Shown piece by piece: positions 24,497 to 32,143 of a DNA stretch of 64,000 nt. Under the pieces are notes generated by a model, which was not told where the DNA came from, did not search any database, and was given only the letters and a program-made list of their open reading frames with translations. The number at the start of each line of letters is the position of its first letter. Positions within the stretch are counted from its first letter, which is position 1. Origin of the DNA: Alistipes excrementigallinarum (lineage in GTDB: Bacteria; Bacteroidota; Bacteroidia; Bacteroidales; Rikenellaceae); assembly GCA_019112825.1 (NCBI GenBank), contig DXIP01000023.1, forward strand, positions 186,001-250,000. The letters run 5' to 3'. A program made the translations under genes and the position numbers.

Positions 24497-24675
24497 CGAC
24501 TATGTCACGGGGCGAAGAAGCAGTTGCCGGCCCGGGTGCGGAAAGCGTCGGGGAAGGTTTGCCGGAAAACCGCACAGTCGCCCGACGCCGCCCACAGGGC
24601 CGCAGGCAGCCGCCCGCGTGACGGGTCGGAGCGGCTTTTGCTACTTTTCGGCGGCGAAAAGCTGAAGAAAACAGA
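24497..24675 (+). repeat. Unknown structured repeat, copy 4 of 4 (most diverged)
   Basis: This is the most diverged copy: the first hairpin reads GGTTTGCCGGAAAACC, and the early complementary arm is changed to GCCGGCCC. The final hairpin core CTTTTCGGCGGCGAAAAG is intact. It lies about 100 bases after... the third unit's spacer and about 100 bases before the end of the GNAT gene at 24773. The remaining gene-free bases on both sides of the repeats (23533-23700 and 24676-24772) hold the DUF2141 promoter and nothing else I can see. Confidence 0.75.
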
Positions 24676-24772
24676 TGAAATAGCCGCTGCTTCCGGCAAG
24701 CTGAACCGTTGCGCCGGAAAAAGGTGCCGCTGCCGCCGACTTACCCCGCATGACGGGCGAATGGACGTCGCG

Positions 24773-25063
24773 TTACGACCGCCCGGCCACCAGTTGGCGC
24801 CACTCGGGATGGCGCTCGATGTAGCGGGCAATGTAGCTGCACTCGGGAGCTATCCGCAGCCCCTGCGCGCGAATCTCCGTGAGCACAGCCTCCGTCAGCT
24901 CTGCGGCAATGCCCTGCCCCTCGAAGCGGGATGGCACCCCCGTGTGCAGCAGGTGCAGCGTGTCACCCCTGCGCAGGTAGTCGATGACGGCCTGCTTCCC
25001 GTCGCCCAGGTCGAACGAGAAGCGTTGCCGGGCAGGGTCGTGTCGAAGCGTATATCGTTTCAT
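24773..25063 (-). CDS. Small GNAT-like N-acetyltransferase (YjdJ/COG2388 type)
   Basis: A 96-residue protein, the length of the minimal GNAT family that includes human GTLF3B/NATD1 and bacterial YjdJ-like proteins. It shows the characteristic VIDYLRRGDTLHLLHTGVPS strand, the acetyl-CoA loop FEGQGIAAELTEAVLTEIRAQG and APECSYIARYIERHPEW at the end. These proteins bind acetyl-CoA, but their substrates are generally unknown. ATG at 25063 is chosen as it fits the family start. It is divergent from mutY, with only 106 bases between the starts. Confidence 0.88.
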   Translation of the reverse strand: MKRYTLRHDPARQRFSFDLGDGKQAVIDYLRRGDTLHLLHTGVPSRFEGQGIAAELTEAVLTEIRAQGLRIAPECSYIARYIERHPEWRQLVAGRS

Positions 25064-25095
25064 GGTGTGGTGTTTGTTGGTTCGTGAATCTTGCA

Positions 25096-25110
25096 CCCCC
25101 CCCCAAAAAA
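25096..25110. repeat. C9A6 homopolymer tract between the GNAT gene and mutY
   Basis: Nine C followed by six A on the + strand, just upstream of the mutY promoter boxes and just before the GNAT start on the other strand. Such tracts are prone to slippage. Confidence 0.85.
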
Positions 25111-25135
25111 TAGTTCCGAAAAGTGGAAAAATCCC

Positions 25136-25143
25136 TATCTTTA
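25136..25143 (+). promoter_or_regulatory. -7 promoter box of mutY
   Basis: TATCTTTA, one base off the TAnnTTTG consensus, lies 26 bases before the GTG start proposed for mutY. No good -33 box is visible. Confidence 0.5.
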
Positions 25144-25169
25144 TCCGCCGAAAGAAGCCTTTTCCCGAA

Positions 25170-26225
25170 GTGAACGACTTTTCCGATATCCTCTGTACGT
25201 GGTACGCCCGTTTCGGACGCGACCTGCCGTGGCGCCATACGCGCGACCCCTACCGCATCTGGCTCTCGGAGGTGATTCTCCAGCAGACCCGCGTCGAGCA
25301 GGGGCGGGAGTACTACCTGCGCTTCGTCGGACGTTTTCCCAACGTGGGGGCCCTGGCTGCCGCTTCGGAGGAGGAGGTGCTGAAGCTCTGGCAGGGGCTG
25401 GGCTACTACAGCCGTGCCCGCAACCTCCATCGCGCCGCCCGGCTGATTGCCGAACAATATGGCGGCCGCTTCCCCGAACGCTACGACGAGGTCCGCGCGC
25501 TGCCCGGCGTTGGGGAGTATACGGCGGCGGCCATCTGCTCGTTTGCCTCGGATGCACCCCTTGCCGTGCTCGACGGCAATGTCTTCCGCGTCCTGGCGCG
25601 CCTCTTCGACCTCGACCTTCCGATTGACACCACGCAGGGGCGCCGCCGCTTTGCCGAGCTGGCTGCCTCGCTGCTGCCGCCCGGGCGTGCGGCGCTTCAT
25701 AATCAGGCCATCATGGACTTCGGGGCGTTGCAGTGCACCCCTCAGCAGCCCCGCTGCGGGGAGTGCCCCCTTGCGGAACACTGCCTGGCGCTGGCGGCCG
25801 GTACGGTTGCCGTGCGGCCCGTCAAGCAGGGGCGCACGAAGGTGCGCGACCGCTGGTTTGCCTACGTGGTGGTGCTCTGCGGCGACGAGCTGCTCCTGCA
25901 CCGCCGCGACGGGCGGGATATCTGGCGCGGCCTGTACGAGTTTCCCCTCGTGGAGCGCGACCGTCCGCTCGATGCGGCGGAGCTGCCCGCGCAGGAGGAG
26001 TTCGCGCAGCTGACGGGTGGCGCCGCCTGCATGTGGCTCTCCTCGGTGGCGATGCCTCCCCACCGCCTCTCGCACCAGCTGCTCCACGCCACGTTCCACC
26101 GGCTGCGCGTGGAGCACCTCCCCGAGCGGCTGCCCGACGGGGTGGTGCGCGTGCGTGCGGAGCGGCTCGACGACTACGCCGTGCCGCGCCTCATCGAGCG
26201 CTACCTGACGAGGTATCCGATATAG
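25170..26225 (+). CDS. mutY: A/G-specific adenine glycosylase MutY
   Basis: A 351-residue base-excision repair enzyme removing adenine opposite 8-oxoguanine. The sequence shows the N-terminal WYARFGRDLPWR, the catalytic-Glu motif SEVILQQTRVEQG, the helix-hairpin-helix ALPGVGEYTAAAI, the catalytic-Asp motif VLDGNVFRVLARLF, and an iron-sulfur cluster loop C-x6-C-x2-C-x5-C (CTPQQPRCGECPLAEHC). A C-terminal NUDIX-like domain (about residues 225-345) recognises 8-oxoG. The start is inferred to be GTG at 25170, since the frame upstream covers the promoter and is not conserved. The end overlaps the convergent antiporter gene by 25 bases. Confidence 0.93.
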   Translation: MNDFSDILCTWYARFGRDLPWRHTRDPYRIWLSEVILQQTRVEQGREYYLRFVGRFPNVGALAAASEEEVLKLWQGLGYYSRARNLHRAARLIAEQYGGRFPERYDEVRALPGVGEYTAAAICSFASDAPLAVLDGNVFRVLARLFDLDLPIDTTQGRRRFAELAASLLPPGRAALHNQAIMDFGALQCTPQQPRCGECPLAEHCLALAAGTVAVRPVKQGRTKVRDRWFAYVVVLCGDELLLHRRDGRDIWRGLYEFPLVERDRPLDAAELPAQEEFAQLTGGAACMWLSSVAMPPHRLSHQLLHATFHRLRVEHLPERLPDGVVRVRAERLDDYAVPRLIERYLTRYPI

Positions 26226-27166
26226 AGTGCGTAAATCACCAGGAAGATGGCGCCCTCCCAGCGGTCGACGGCCTTGCGGCGGAAGGTGAAGGCCGTAACG
26301 AAGAGCAGCACCGAGCTCAGCAGCACGGTCAGCAGGTCGATGCGCGTGATGCCGCCCAGCGTCAGCGGGTGAATCGTCGCGCTGAGGCCCAGAATCAGCA
26401 GGATGTTGGCAATGTTCGAGCCGATGACGTTGCCCAGTGCCATTTCGGACTTCCCCTTGAGTAGCGAGACCACCGACGAGGCCAGCTCGGGCAGCGACGT
26501 GCCGCCCGCCACGAGCGTGATGGCTATCACCGACTCGCTGACGCCCAGCGCGCGTGCTATGGCCGTGGCGCTGTCGAGAAAGAGCTCGCCGCCGAAGACC
26601 AGTCCTGCAAGACCTCCCCCAATCATCACCACGATGAGCCACAGCGATTTGCTCCGCTGTGGCTTTTCCGTCTGCGTCGTCTGCGTTGCCAGTGCGGCCG
26701 TGCGGCGCTCGGCGCGGATGGTGTAGCGGATGAGGGCGATGTAGAGCAGCAGCATGACGATGCCGTCGATGCGGCCGATGGCATCCACCTCGCCCAGCCC
26801 CAGCAGACGGTCCGAGGTGAGCAGCAACAGCAGCACCGAGACGGCGGTCAGGAAAGGCAGGTCGCGGCGGATGTTGCCCCCCGTGAGGGGCAGCGGCGCG
26901 ATGAGGGCGCAGACGCCCAGAATGAGGAAGACGTTGAAGATGTTCGACCCGACGATATTGCCGATGGCCACGTCGCTGTTGCCCGCGGCGGCCGAGAGCA
27001 CCGAGACCACCAGCTCGGGGGTCGAGGTGCCCACCGCTACGATGGTCAGTCCGACGATGAACTCCGGGACGCGGAAGCGCTGGGCGAGGGCGGCCGAGCC
27101 GTCGGTCAGGAAGTTGGCGCCGCCCAGGATGAGCGCCAGTCCGAGAATGAGCAGAAAGATATCCAT
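26201..27166 (-). CDS. Calcium/sodium antiporter of the CaCA family (YrbG-like)
   Basis: A 321-residue inner-membrane protein with about ten helices and the two inverted alpha repeats of the CaCA superfamily: VAVGTSTPELVVSVLSA with GNIVGSNIFNVFLILG in the first half, and VAGGTSLPELASSVVSL with GNVIGSNIANILLILG in the second. These bind the cation at the centre of the membrane. The bacterial YrbG type exchanges Ca2+ or K+ for Na+/H+; the ion is not decided by sequence. It lies 42 bases downstream of the zinc transporter gene and may be co-transcribed with it. Confidence 0.92.
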   Translation of the reverse strand: MDIFLLILGLALILGGANFLTDGSAALAQRFRVPEFIVGLTIVAVGTSTPELVVSVLSAAAGNSDVAIGNIVGSNIFNVFLILGVCALIAPLPLTGGNIRRDLPFLTAVSVLLLLLTSDRLLGLGEVDAIGRIDGIVMLLLYIALIRYTIRAERRTAALATQTTQTEKPQRSKSLWLIVVMIGGGLAGLVFGGELFLDSATAIARALGVSESVIAITLVAGGTSLPELASSVVSLLKGKSEMALGNVIGSNIANILLILGLSATIHPLTLGGITRIDLLTVLLSSVLLFVTAFTFRRKAVDRWEGAIFLVIYALYIGYLVR

Positions 27167-27208
27167 GTTGGGAAAAGGGGTTTTTCAGGGGTTGTGCGCC
27201 GCGCCGGC

Positions 27209-28009
27209 TCAGCCCAGCATGAGCAGGCTGACGGCCATCACCGCCATGCCGGTCACCACGCCGTAGATGGAGATGTGCGCCTCGCCGTATTCGCGGGCTG
27301 CCGGCAGCAGCTCGTCAATCGAGATGAAGACCATGATGCCGGCCACGCCCGCGAGGATGCACCCCATGAGCGTTGTCGACATGAAGGGCATGAGCACCAG
27401 CCAGGCCAGCAGCGCTCCGACGGGCTCGGCCACGCCCGAGAGGAGCGACAGGCGGAAGGCCTTCACGCGGTCGCCCGTGGCGTAGTAGACGGGAATCGAG
27501 ACGGCGATGCCCTCCGGGATGTTGTGGATGGCGATGGCTACGGCGATGGCCGCGCCGAGCGTCGCGTTGTCGACGGCCGTGGTGAAGGTGGCGATGCCCT
27601 CGGGGAAGTTGTGGATGGCGATGGCGAGGGCCGTCATCACCCCCATGCGCATGAGCTTCGGGTTGCGGGGCTGCTCCTCCATCTCCTCGACGCGGTGCGC
27701 CTCGTGGGGGTTCTCCACCGAGGGGACCAGGCGGTCGATGATGCCGATGAGCAGGATGCCGGCGAAGAAGCAGAGGACGGTCATCGCAGTTCCGGGCCGC
27801 TGGCCCCACTCCGCCGTCAGCGCGAGCTGCGACTGCTGGAAGAGCTCGACGAAGGAGACGTAAATCATCACGCCGCCCGAGAGCCCGAGCGAGAAGGAGA
27901 GCAGCCGCTTGTTGGTCCGGCGCGTAAAGAAGGCGATGGCGCTGCCGATGCCGGTCGCCAGACCGGCGCCGAGGGTCATCAGCAGCGGGTAGAGTATGTT
28001 GGAATCCAT
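27209..28009 (-). CDS. zupT: ZIP family zinc transporter ZupT
   Basis: A 266-residue membrane protein with eight helices. The two metal-binding helices are clear: AIAIHNFPEGIATFTTA and AIAIHNIPEGIAVSIPV. A His/Glu-rich cytoplasmic loop (NPHEAHRVEEMEEQ) lies between helices 3 and 4. It imports zinc and possibly other divalent metals. The ATG at 28009 gives the usual ZupT N-terminus; an in-frame ATG 14 codons upstream is inside the promoter leader. The own promoter is at 28038-28045. Confidence 0.92.
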   Translation of the reverse strand: MDSNILYPLLMTLGAGLATGIGSAIAFFTRRTNKRLLSFSLGLSGGVMIYVSFVELFQQSQLALTAEWGQRPGTAMTVLCFFAGILLIGIIDRLVPSVENPHEAHRVEEMEEQPRNPKLMRMGVMTALAIAIHNFPEGIATFTTAVDNATLGAAIAVAIAIHNIPEGIAVSIPVYYATGDRVKAFRLSLLSGVAEPVGALLAWLVLMPFMSTTLMGCILAGVAGIMVFISIDELLPAAREYGEAHISIYGVVTGMAVMAVSLLMLG

Positions 28010-28037
28010 GGTTGTGTCGTGTTTTTCTTTCAAGGGG

Positions 28038-28045
28038 CAAAGATA
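28038..28045 (-). promoter_or_regulatory. -7 promoter box of zupT
   Basis: TATCTTTG on the - strand, 29 bases upstream of the zupT start. Further upstream (28108-28126) lies an imperfect inverted repeat TGATAGG-TCGGG-CCTATGA of a type that metal-responsive repressors could use; this is speculative. Confidence 0.6.
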
Positions 28046-28201
28046 GTGCATTTTTGCTCCCCGAACGAATCGCAGCGCCTCGCAAGAGTTCGGTATTATC
28101 TATGGTGTGATAGGTCGGGCCTATGATAGACGCTGCCCGGGTGTTGAGGCTGGGAACCGGGGCCGGGCGCGGGTGCTGGCGGCAGAGGCTCCGCAATGGA
28201 T

Positions 28202-28244
28202 AAAACGAACGGTCCGCACCGCAGTGCGGACCGTAGTCGTTTTT
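28202..28244 (-). terminator. Terminator of the HAD hydrolase gene, symmetrical
   Basis: A perfect 10-bp stem (28209-28218 with 28225-28234) is extended by A-rich/T-rich flanks on both sides (AAAACGA and TCGTTTTT), so it should work in either direction. It lies 22 bases past the HAD gene stop. Confidence 0.85.
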
Positions 28245-28265
28245 CCAGGGGTGATGCCGGCAGAG

Positions 28266-29132
28266 CTACGAGCGGTGCGCCTCGCGCAGCAGGCGGCCCA
28301 GCGTTCCGATGTTGTCGGCCGTCAGGTGGGGCTGCGGGTCGGCATGGTCGGCCACCTCGAGCGTCGTCTCGCCCGAGAGCACCAGTACGCCCATCGCTCC
28401 GGCGTTGTGGGCCATCTGCACGTCGGTGTAGATGCGGTCGCCGACCATCGCTATCTGGTCGGGCTGCAGTCCGTGGCGGGCGAGGATGCCCGAGAGCATG
28501 TTGGGGTCGGGCTTGCCCAGCGTGATGTCGGGACGGCGTCCGGTGGCGTGCTCCAGGCAGGCGCAAATCGAGCCGCAGTCGACCAGTACGGTCCGCTGGT
28601 CGGTCGGGCAGACGCGGTCGGGGTTGGTGGCGATGTAGGGGAGCCCCTGCGTAATCCACCACGCCGCACGGCAGAGCCGCTCGTAGCGGAGCGTCATGTC
28701 GAAGGCGACGACGACGGCGTCGGGCCGGTCGTCGGGCGAGTCGGCCGTCGGGATGAACCCCGCGGCCTCGAACTCGGCGACCATCGAGGGTGTGCCCAGC
28801 AGAAAGAGACGGCGGGCGGCGGGGTGGTGTTCGTGCAGGTAGTCGATGGTGGCCAGCGTGGTGGTGTACATCTCCTCGCGCGTGGCGTGGATGCCGAGCG
28901 ACTCCAACTTGCGCAGGTAGTCGTCAATCGACTTCGAGGGATTGTTGGTCAGGAACGAGTAGCCGATGCCCAGCTCGCGGAGTTCGGCCAGGAAGGGCTG
29001 CGTCCAGTCGAAGAGCGACATGCCCATGTAGATGGTTCCGTCCATGTCGAGCGCCACGTGACGGATGCGGCGCAGACGCTCCATCAACTCGTCGTGGGTG
29101 TAGACGGAGCGGTATTCGTGAAATTCCTTCAT
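28266..29132 (-). CDS. HAD-IIA family sugar/nucleotide phosphatase (NagD-like)
   Basis: A 288-residue haloacid dehalogenase-type hydrolase. Motif I is LDMDGTIYMG with the nucleophilic first Asp, motif II is FLTNNPSKS, and motif IV is MVGDRIYTDVQMAHNAG, with GKPDPNML supplying the conserved Lys. The large C2 cap between motif II and the Lys places it in subfamily IIA (NagD, PGP, 4-nitrophenylphosphatase). It dephosphorylates small phosphorylated metabolites; the physiological substrate is not known. ATG at 29132 is taken; about 300 bases of leader RNA separate it from its predicted promoter. Confidence 0.9.
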   Translation of the reverse strand: MKEFHEYRSVYTHDELMERLRRIRHVALDMDGTIYMGMSLFDWTQPFLAELRELGIGYSFLTNNPSKSIDDYLRKLESLGIHATREEMYTTTLATIDYLHEHHPAARRLFLLGTPSMVAEFEAAGFIPTADSPDDRPDAVVVAFDMTLRYERLCRAAWWITQGLPYIATNPDRVCPTDQRTVLVDCGSICACLEHATGRRPDITLGKPDPNMLSGILARHGLQPDQIAMVGDRIYTDVQMAHNAGAMGVLVLSGETTLEVADHADPQPHLTADNIGTLGRLLREAHRS

Positions 29133-29434
29133 CGTTGTTGAGGTGTGTTTGTTCGTTGTTGCGAGGCCTTGCCGCCGTCGGGCGGTGCGGCGCTCCGGTG
29201 TTAGCTGCGCAGCTCCGGCGGGGCGGGGCGTCGGAGCCCGGCTCTCCGGTCCTGCGGCCTGCGGGGAAGTCGTCCGATTTCGAAATGTTTCATTTCCGCA
29301 TACCGTGCCGAAGGCCCGTACTCCCGGGAGGAGGAGCCCGGACGACCTCGGGCCGCACCATGGCCGCACTCCGCAGCCCGCCGCCTCATTGCGCTGCATG
29401 CGGTCGGGGCGGGAGGGGCAAAAGCTCCCCCCAA
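29133..29434 (-). other. Long leader of the HAD gene with potential RNA structure
   Basis: About 300 gene-free bases lie between the predicted HAD promoter and the start codon. On the - strand an 8-bp closing stem GTCGTCCG/CGGACGAC (29339-29346 with 29269-29276) encloses a palindrome CTCCCGGGAG (29321-29330) and the hairpin GAAATG-N3-CATTTC (29282-29296). I do not recognise a known riboswitch. The stretch from 29463 to 29573 beyond it shows nothing I can name. Confidence 0.4.
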
Positions 29435-29462
29435 AGATAGGTGATAATTTGCCTTTTTGCAA
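29435..29462 (-). promoter_or_regulatory. Promoter of the HAD hydrolase gene
   Basis: On the - strand TTG, a 20-base spacer and TATCTTTG fit the Bacteroidota promoter. The next gene on this strand starts about 300 bases downstream. Confidence 0.65.
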
Positions 29463-29573
29463 CTTTTTCGGAAGGTTTGCCCCGCATCGGACCACTCTGC
29501 CGGCGGGACAACGGGGGTGCGGCTGTGGGCCGTGCGGCCGATTTTCGGGGCATCCGGAGATATTTTTGAAGGG

Positions 29574-29609
29574 TTTGCTTCGCGATTCGAAGCGAAATTC
29601 TTATCTTTG
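29574..29609 (+). promoter_or_regulatory. Promoter of the GlpT-like transporter with inverted repeat
   Basis: TTTG (29574-29577) and TATCTTTG (29602-29609) are separated by 24 bases. Between them lies GCTTCG-CGATT-CGAAGC (29577-29593), a perfect 6-bp inverted repeat that could be an operator. The gene starts 31 bases after the -7 box. Confidence 0.6.
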
Positions 29610-29640
29610 TTCACCGAAATCGAAAAACTTTCATTCCGAA

Positions 29641-31014
29641 ATGACACCCGAACAGAAAAAGCGCTTCAAGTACTGGCAGACGCGCACCATCATCGCCACG
29701 ATGGTGGGCTACGCGCTCTTCTACTTCGTGCGCAAGAACTTCTCGCTTGCGATGCCCGGTCTGGAGGCCGACCTCGGCATCTCCAAGACGAGTCTGGGCA
29801 TCTTCCTGACGCTCAACGGAGTGGTCTATGGCCTCTCGCGCTTCGTCAACGGCGTGCTGGCCGACCGCATGAACGCCCGCTGGTACATGTCCATCGGTCT
29901 GGCGCTCTGCGCCCTCTCGAACTTCGCCTTCGGATTCGGCGAAGATGTCTCCTACTGGCTTACGGGCGAACACGACGGCACGCAGTTCACCAACACGATG
30001 ATACTCTTCATGGGCATCATGTGGGTGGTCAACGGCATGCTGCAGGGGACGGGCTTCCCGCCCTGCGCGCGGCTGCTGACCCACTGGGTGCCCCCCACCG
30101 AGCTGGCCACGAAGATGTCGTGGTGGAACACCTCGCACTCGATTGGCGCCGGACTGGTGGTGATTCTCTGCGGCTACATCATGGGCAACATGGGCGTCGG
30201 AGCCTCCCATACGGGGGCCTGGCGCTGGTGCTTCTGGCTTCCGGCCGGCATCTCTTTCGCGGGAGCCATCGCGCTGGCCATCTTCCTGCGCGACACCCCC
30301 TCGTCGGTGGGCCTTCCCGAGCTGGAGGGGACCGAGACGAAGGACAAGAAGGATGCCGCAGCCACCAAGGGGCCCGAATACCGCGCCTTCCTGCGCAAGC
30401 ATGTCTTCGGCAACCCGCTGATTTGGATTCTGGGCATCGCCAACTTCTTCGTCTACGTCGTCCGCTTCTCGGTGCTCGACTGGGGCCCCTCGCTGCTGAG
30501 CCAGTCGAAGGGGGTCAGCATGGAGCATGCCGGATGGCTGGTGGCGATGTTCGAGATTGCCGGCATCGCCGGCATGGTCTTCGCGGGGTGGGCCACCGAC
30601 CGCTGGCTCAAGGGGCGCGCCCACCGTACGTGCGTCTTCTGCATGGCGGGTGCGGCGCTCTTCGTCTTCCTCTTCTGGAGGCTCCCCGCCGACGCCCCCG
30701 TATGGCTGCTCTTCGCCACGCTGTGCGCCGCCGGCTTCTGCATCTACGGCCCGCAGGCGCTCATTGGCATTGCGGCGGCCAACCAGGCCACCAAGCATGC
30801 CGCCGCCACGGCCAACGGCCTGACGGGGCTGTTCGGCTACGCCAGCACGCTCGTCTCGGGTGTCGGCCTGGGCTACCTGGCCCAGCACTACGGCTGGGAT
30901 TTGGCCTACGTGGGGATTCTGGCCATGGCGCTCGTCGGCATGGCGGTATTCCTGCTGATGTGGCGCGCGCGCGCCGACGGCTACGACGAGCCGCAGGCCG
31001 GGCAGTCGAACTGA
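29641..31014 (+). CDS. Organophosphate:phosphate antiporter family MFS transporter (GlpT/UhpT-like)
   Basis: A 457-residue, twelve-helix transporter. The first helix region YFVRKNFSLAMPGLEADLG and the seventh-helix region YVVRFSVLDWGPSLL contain the two arginines that bind phosphate in GlpT (Arg45 and Arg269 of E. coli). The second helix pair has the MFS motif GVLADRMNARW. It should exchange a sugar- or glycerol-phosphate for inorganic phosphate. The frame is open upstream, but ATG at 29641 fits the family and the promoter. A terminator follows, and then a DeoR-type regulator gene. Confidence 0.9.
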   Translation: MTPEQKKRFKYWQTRTIIATMVGYALFYFVRKNFSLAMPGLEADLGISKTSLGIFLTLNGVVYGLSRFVNGVLADRMNARWYMSIGLALCALSNFAFGFGEDVSYWLTGEHDGTQFTNTMILFMGIMWVVNGMLQGTGFPPCARLLTHWVPPTELATKMSWWNTSHSIGAGLVVILCGYIMGNMGVGASHTGAWRWCFWLPAGISFAGAIALAIFLRDTPSSVGLPELEGTETKDKKDAAATKGPEYRAFLRKHVFGNPLIWILGIANFFVYVVRFSVLDWGPSLLSQSKGVSMEHAGWLVAMFEIAGIAGMVFAGWATDRWLKGRAHRTCVFCMAGAALFVFLFWRLPADAPVWLLFATLCAAGFCIYGPQALIGIAAANQATKHAAATANGLTGLFGYASTLVSGVGLGYLAQHYGWDLAYVGILAMALVGMAVFLLMWRARADGYDEPQAGQSN

Positions 31015-31073
31015 TGCGCCCGAAGACCGCACTTTGCATATAGCATATAAGGCGTCCCGATGGAGTGCCGGAG

Positions 31074-31106
31074 TGCCCGAATCTGTGCAGATTCGGGCAT
31101 TTTTTT
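31074..31106 (+). terminator. Terminator after the GlpT-like transporter
   Basis: A perfect 11-12 bp stem (31074-31085 with 31088-31099) is followed by seven T. The -33 box of the next promoter begins within its T-run. Confidence 0.9.
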
Positions 31107-31149
31107 GATTATTTCGATTAATTTGTTATATTTGTTTATAAAAATAAAC
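31104..31149 (+). promoter_or_regulatory. Promoter and putative operator of the DeoR-type regulator gene
   Basis: TTTG (31104-31107), a 19-base spacer and TATATTTG (31127-31134) form a consensus promoter. Overlapping the last base of the -7 box and covering the predicted start is GTTTAT-AAAA-ATAAAC (31134-31149), an inverted repeat that would suit autorepression. Confidence 0.65.
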
Positions 31150-31166
31150 GAATCAGACCGGCATTT

Positions 31167-31946
31167 ATGTTAAGTATTGCGGAACGACACAAGTACATTC
31201 TCGACAATTTGAACAAATACGGATTTGTCCGCATCACCGACGTGGCCAATCAGCTGGGAGTGACGAAGGTGACGATTCGTAAGGATGTCAAGATTCTTGA
31301 GAGCAAGGGGCTGCTCTACAAGGTGCACGGCAGCGCCCGTCCGACCAATCCCCACGTGGCCGACACCGACGTGCACCTCAAGGATACGATGAACCCCGAG
31401 GCCAAGCGCCGCATCGCCGCGCGTGCTGTCGAGCTGGTCGAGCCCGTCGACTCGATTATCCTCTCGTCGGGGTCGACCGTCTTCGCGCTGGGCGAGGAGA
31501 TTCGCCGCCGCACGTGGCAGAACCTCAACATCGTGACCCCCTTCCTGCGGCTGGGCGTGCTGCTCAACGATTCGGAGCAGGTCCATGTGGTCCAGCTGGG
31601 GGGCAGCATCCACAAAACATCGCTCTCGGTGTTGGGCGAGGAGGCGTCGCGCGGACTCGACGACTGCATCTGCTCGAAGCTCTTCTTCGGGGCCGACGGC
31701 ATCGACCTCGAATACGGCATCACCACCTCGACCATCGACGAGGCGAAGCTCGTGCGCAAGATGATGAAGTCCTGCTCGCGGAGCATCCTGGTGGTCGACT
31801 CGTCGAAATTCGGGCAGCGGGGCTTCGGCCGCATCTGCTCGCTGGAGGATGTCGACGTGATTGTGACCGACGCCCGGCTTCCGGAGCAGACCGTCGCGCT
31901 CATCGAGGAGGCGGGCATCGACCTGATTGTCGTCGACGGGGAGTAG
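31167..31946 (+). CDS. DeoR/GlpR family transcriptional regulator
   Basis: A 259-residue repressor. The N-terminal winged helix is ERHKYILDNLNKYGFVRITDVA followed by the recognition helix in VTKVTIRKDVKILESKGLL. The C-terminal effector domain (DeoRC, isomerase-like) has IILSSGSTVFALGEEI, a conserved FFGADGIDLEYGITT and ILVVDSSKFGQRGF. Such proteins sense phosphorylated sugars or polyol phosphates. The preceding organophosphate transporter gene suggests that it might control uptake of such a compound, but a terminator separates the two, so this is inference. It is followed by the pyrimidine cluster promoter. Confidence 0.88.
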   Translation: MLSIAERHKYILDNLNKYGFVRITDVANQLGVTKVTIRKDVKILESKGLLYKVHGSARPTNPHVADTDVHLKDTMNPEAKRRIAARAVELVEPVDSIILSSGSTVFALGEEIRRRTWQNLNIVTPFLRLGVLLNDSEQVHVVQLGGSIHKTSLSVLGEEASRGLDDCICSKLFFGADGIDLEYGITTSTIDEAKLVRKMMKSCSRSILVVDSSKFGQRGFGRICSLEDVDVIVTDARLPEQTVALIEEAGIDLIVVDGE

Positions 31947-31977
31947 CCCCGCTTTCGACAAAAAAATGACGAAAACT

Positions 31978-32008
31978 TTTGCACTCCCCGCGAAAAGCCC
32001 TATCTTTG
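31978..32008 (+). promoter_or_regulatory. Promoter of the pyrimidine gene cluster
   Basis: TTTG (31978-31981), exactly 19 bases, then TATCTTTG (32001-32008): a textbook Bacteroidota promoter. Transcription should begin near 32015, about 20 bases before the leader ATG and about 160 bases before pyrC. Confidence 0.8.
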
Positions 32009-32035
32009 CAGTTGATTTGTAACAACCCGTAACGC

Positions 32036-32143
32036 ATGAACTGGACTCCGAACATATTCGCGGCACACGCTGTCTGGCTGCAAAAGGAGCATTCGGGGTT
32101 CCATTCTCTTCCGTTTTCGGGCGTTTTGTTTTATTTAGGGTAA
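32036..32143 (+). CDS. Putative pyr leader peptide (35 codons), part of an attenuator
   Basis: A short reading frame starts with ATG at 32036 and ends with TAA at 32141-32143. It would encode MNWTPNIFAAHAVWL... and end ...GVLFYLG. It has no similarity to any family, as expected for a leader peptide. Its last ten or so codons (32114-32136) are extremely T-rich (phenylalanine, leucine, valine and tyrosine codons) compared with the rest of this high-GC genome. Its stop codon lies inside the ascending arm of the terminator hairpin at 32136-32160. In E. coli pyrBI the leader gene, U-rich pause region and terminator are arranged in the same way. Translation is not proven. Confidence 0.6.
   Translation: MNWTPNIFAAHAVWLQKEHSGFHSLPFSGVLFYLG

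Noticed and set aside
23701..24675. CRISPR array or protein-coding tandem repeat
   Set aside because: Units of about 180 bases with imperfect copies and variable spacers do not fit CRISPR. Open frames exist in both directions but encode Arg/Gly/Pro-biased sequences that differ in frame between copies.
28108..28126. Zur- or Fur-type operator before zupT
   Set aside because: The inverted repeat is short and imperfect and lies upstream of the promoter; too weak to list as a separate site.
29133..29434. Known riboswitch (TPP, FMN, purine and similar) in the HAD leader
   Set aside because: None of the consensus blocks that I know could be found on the - strand; only generic stems are seen.
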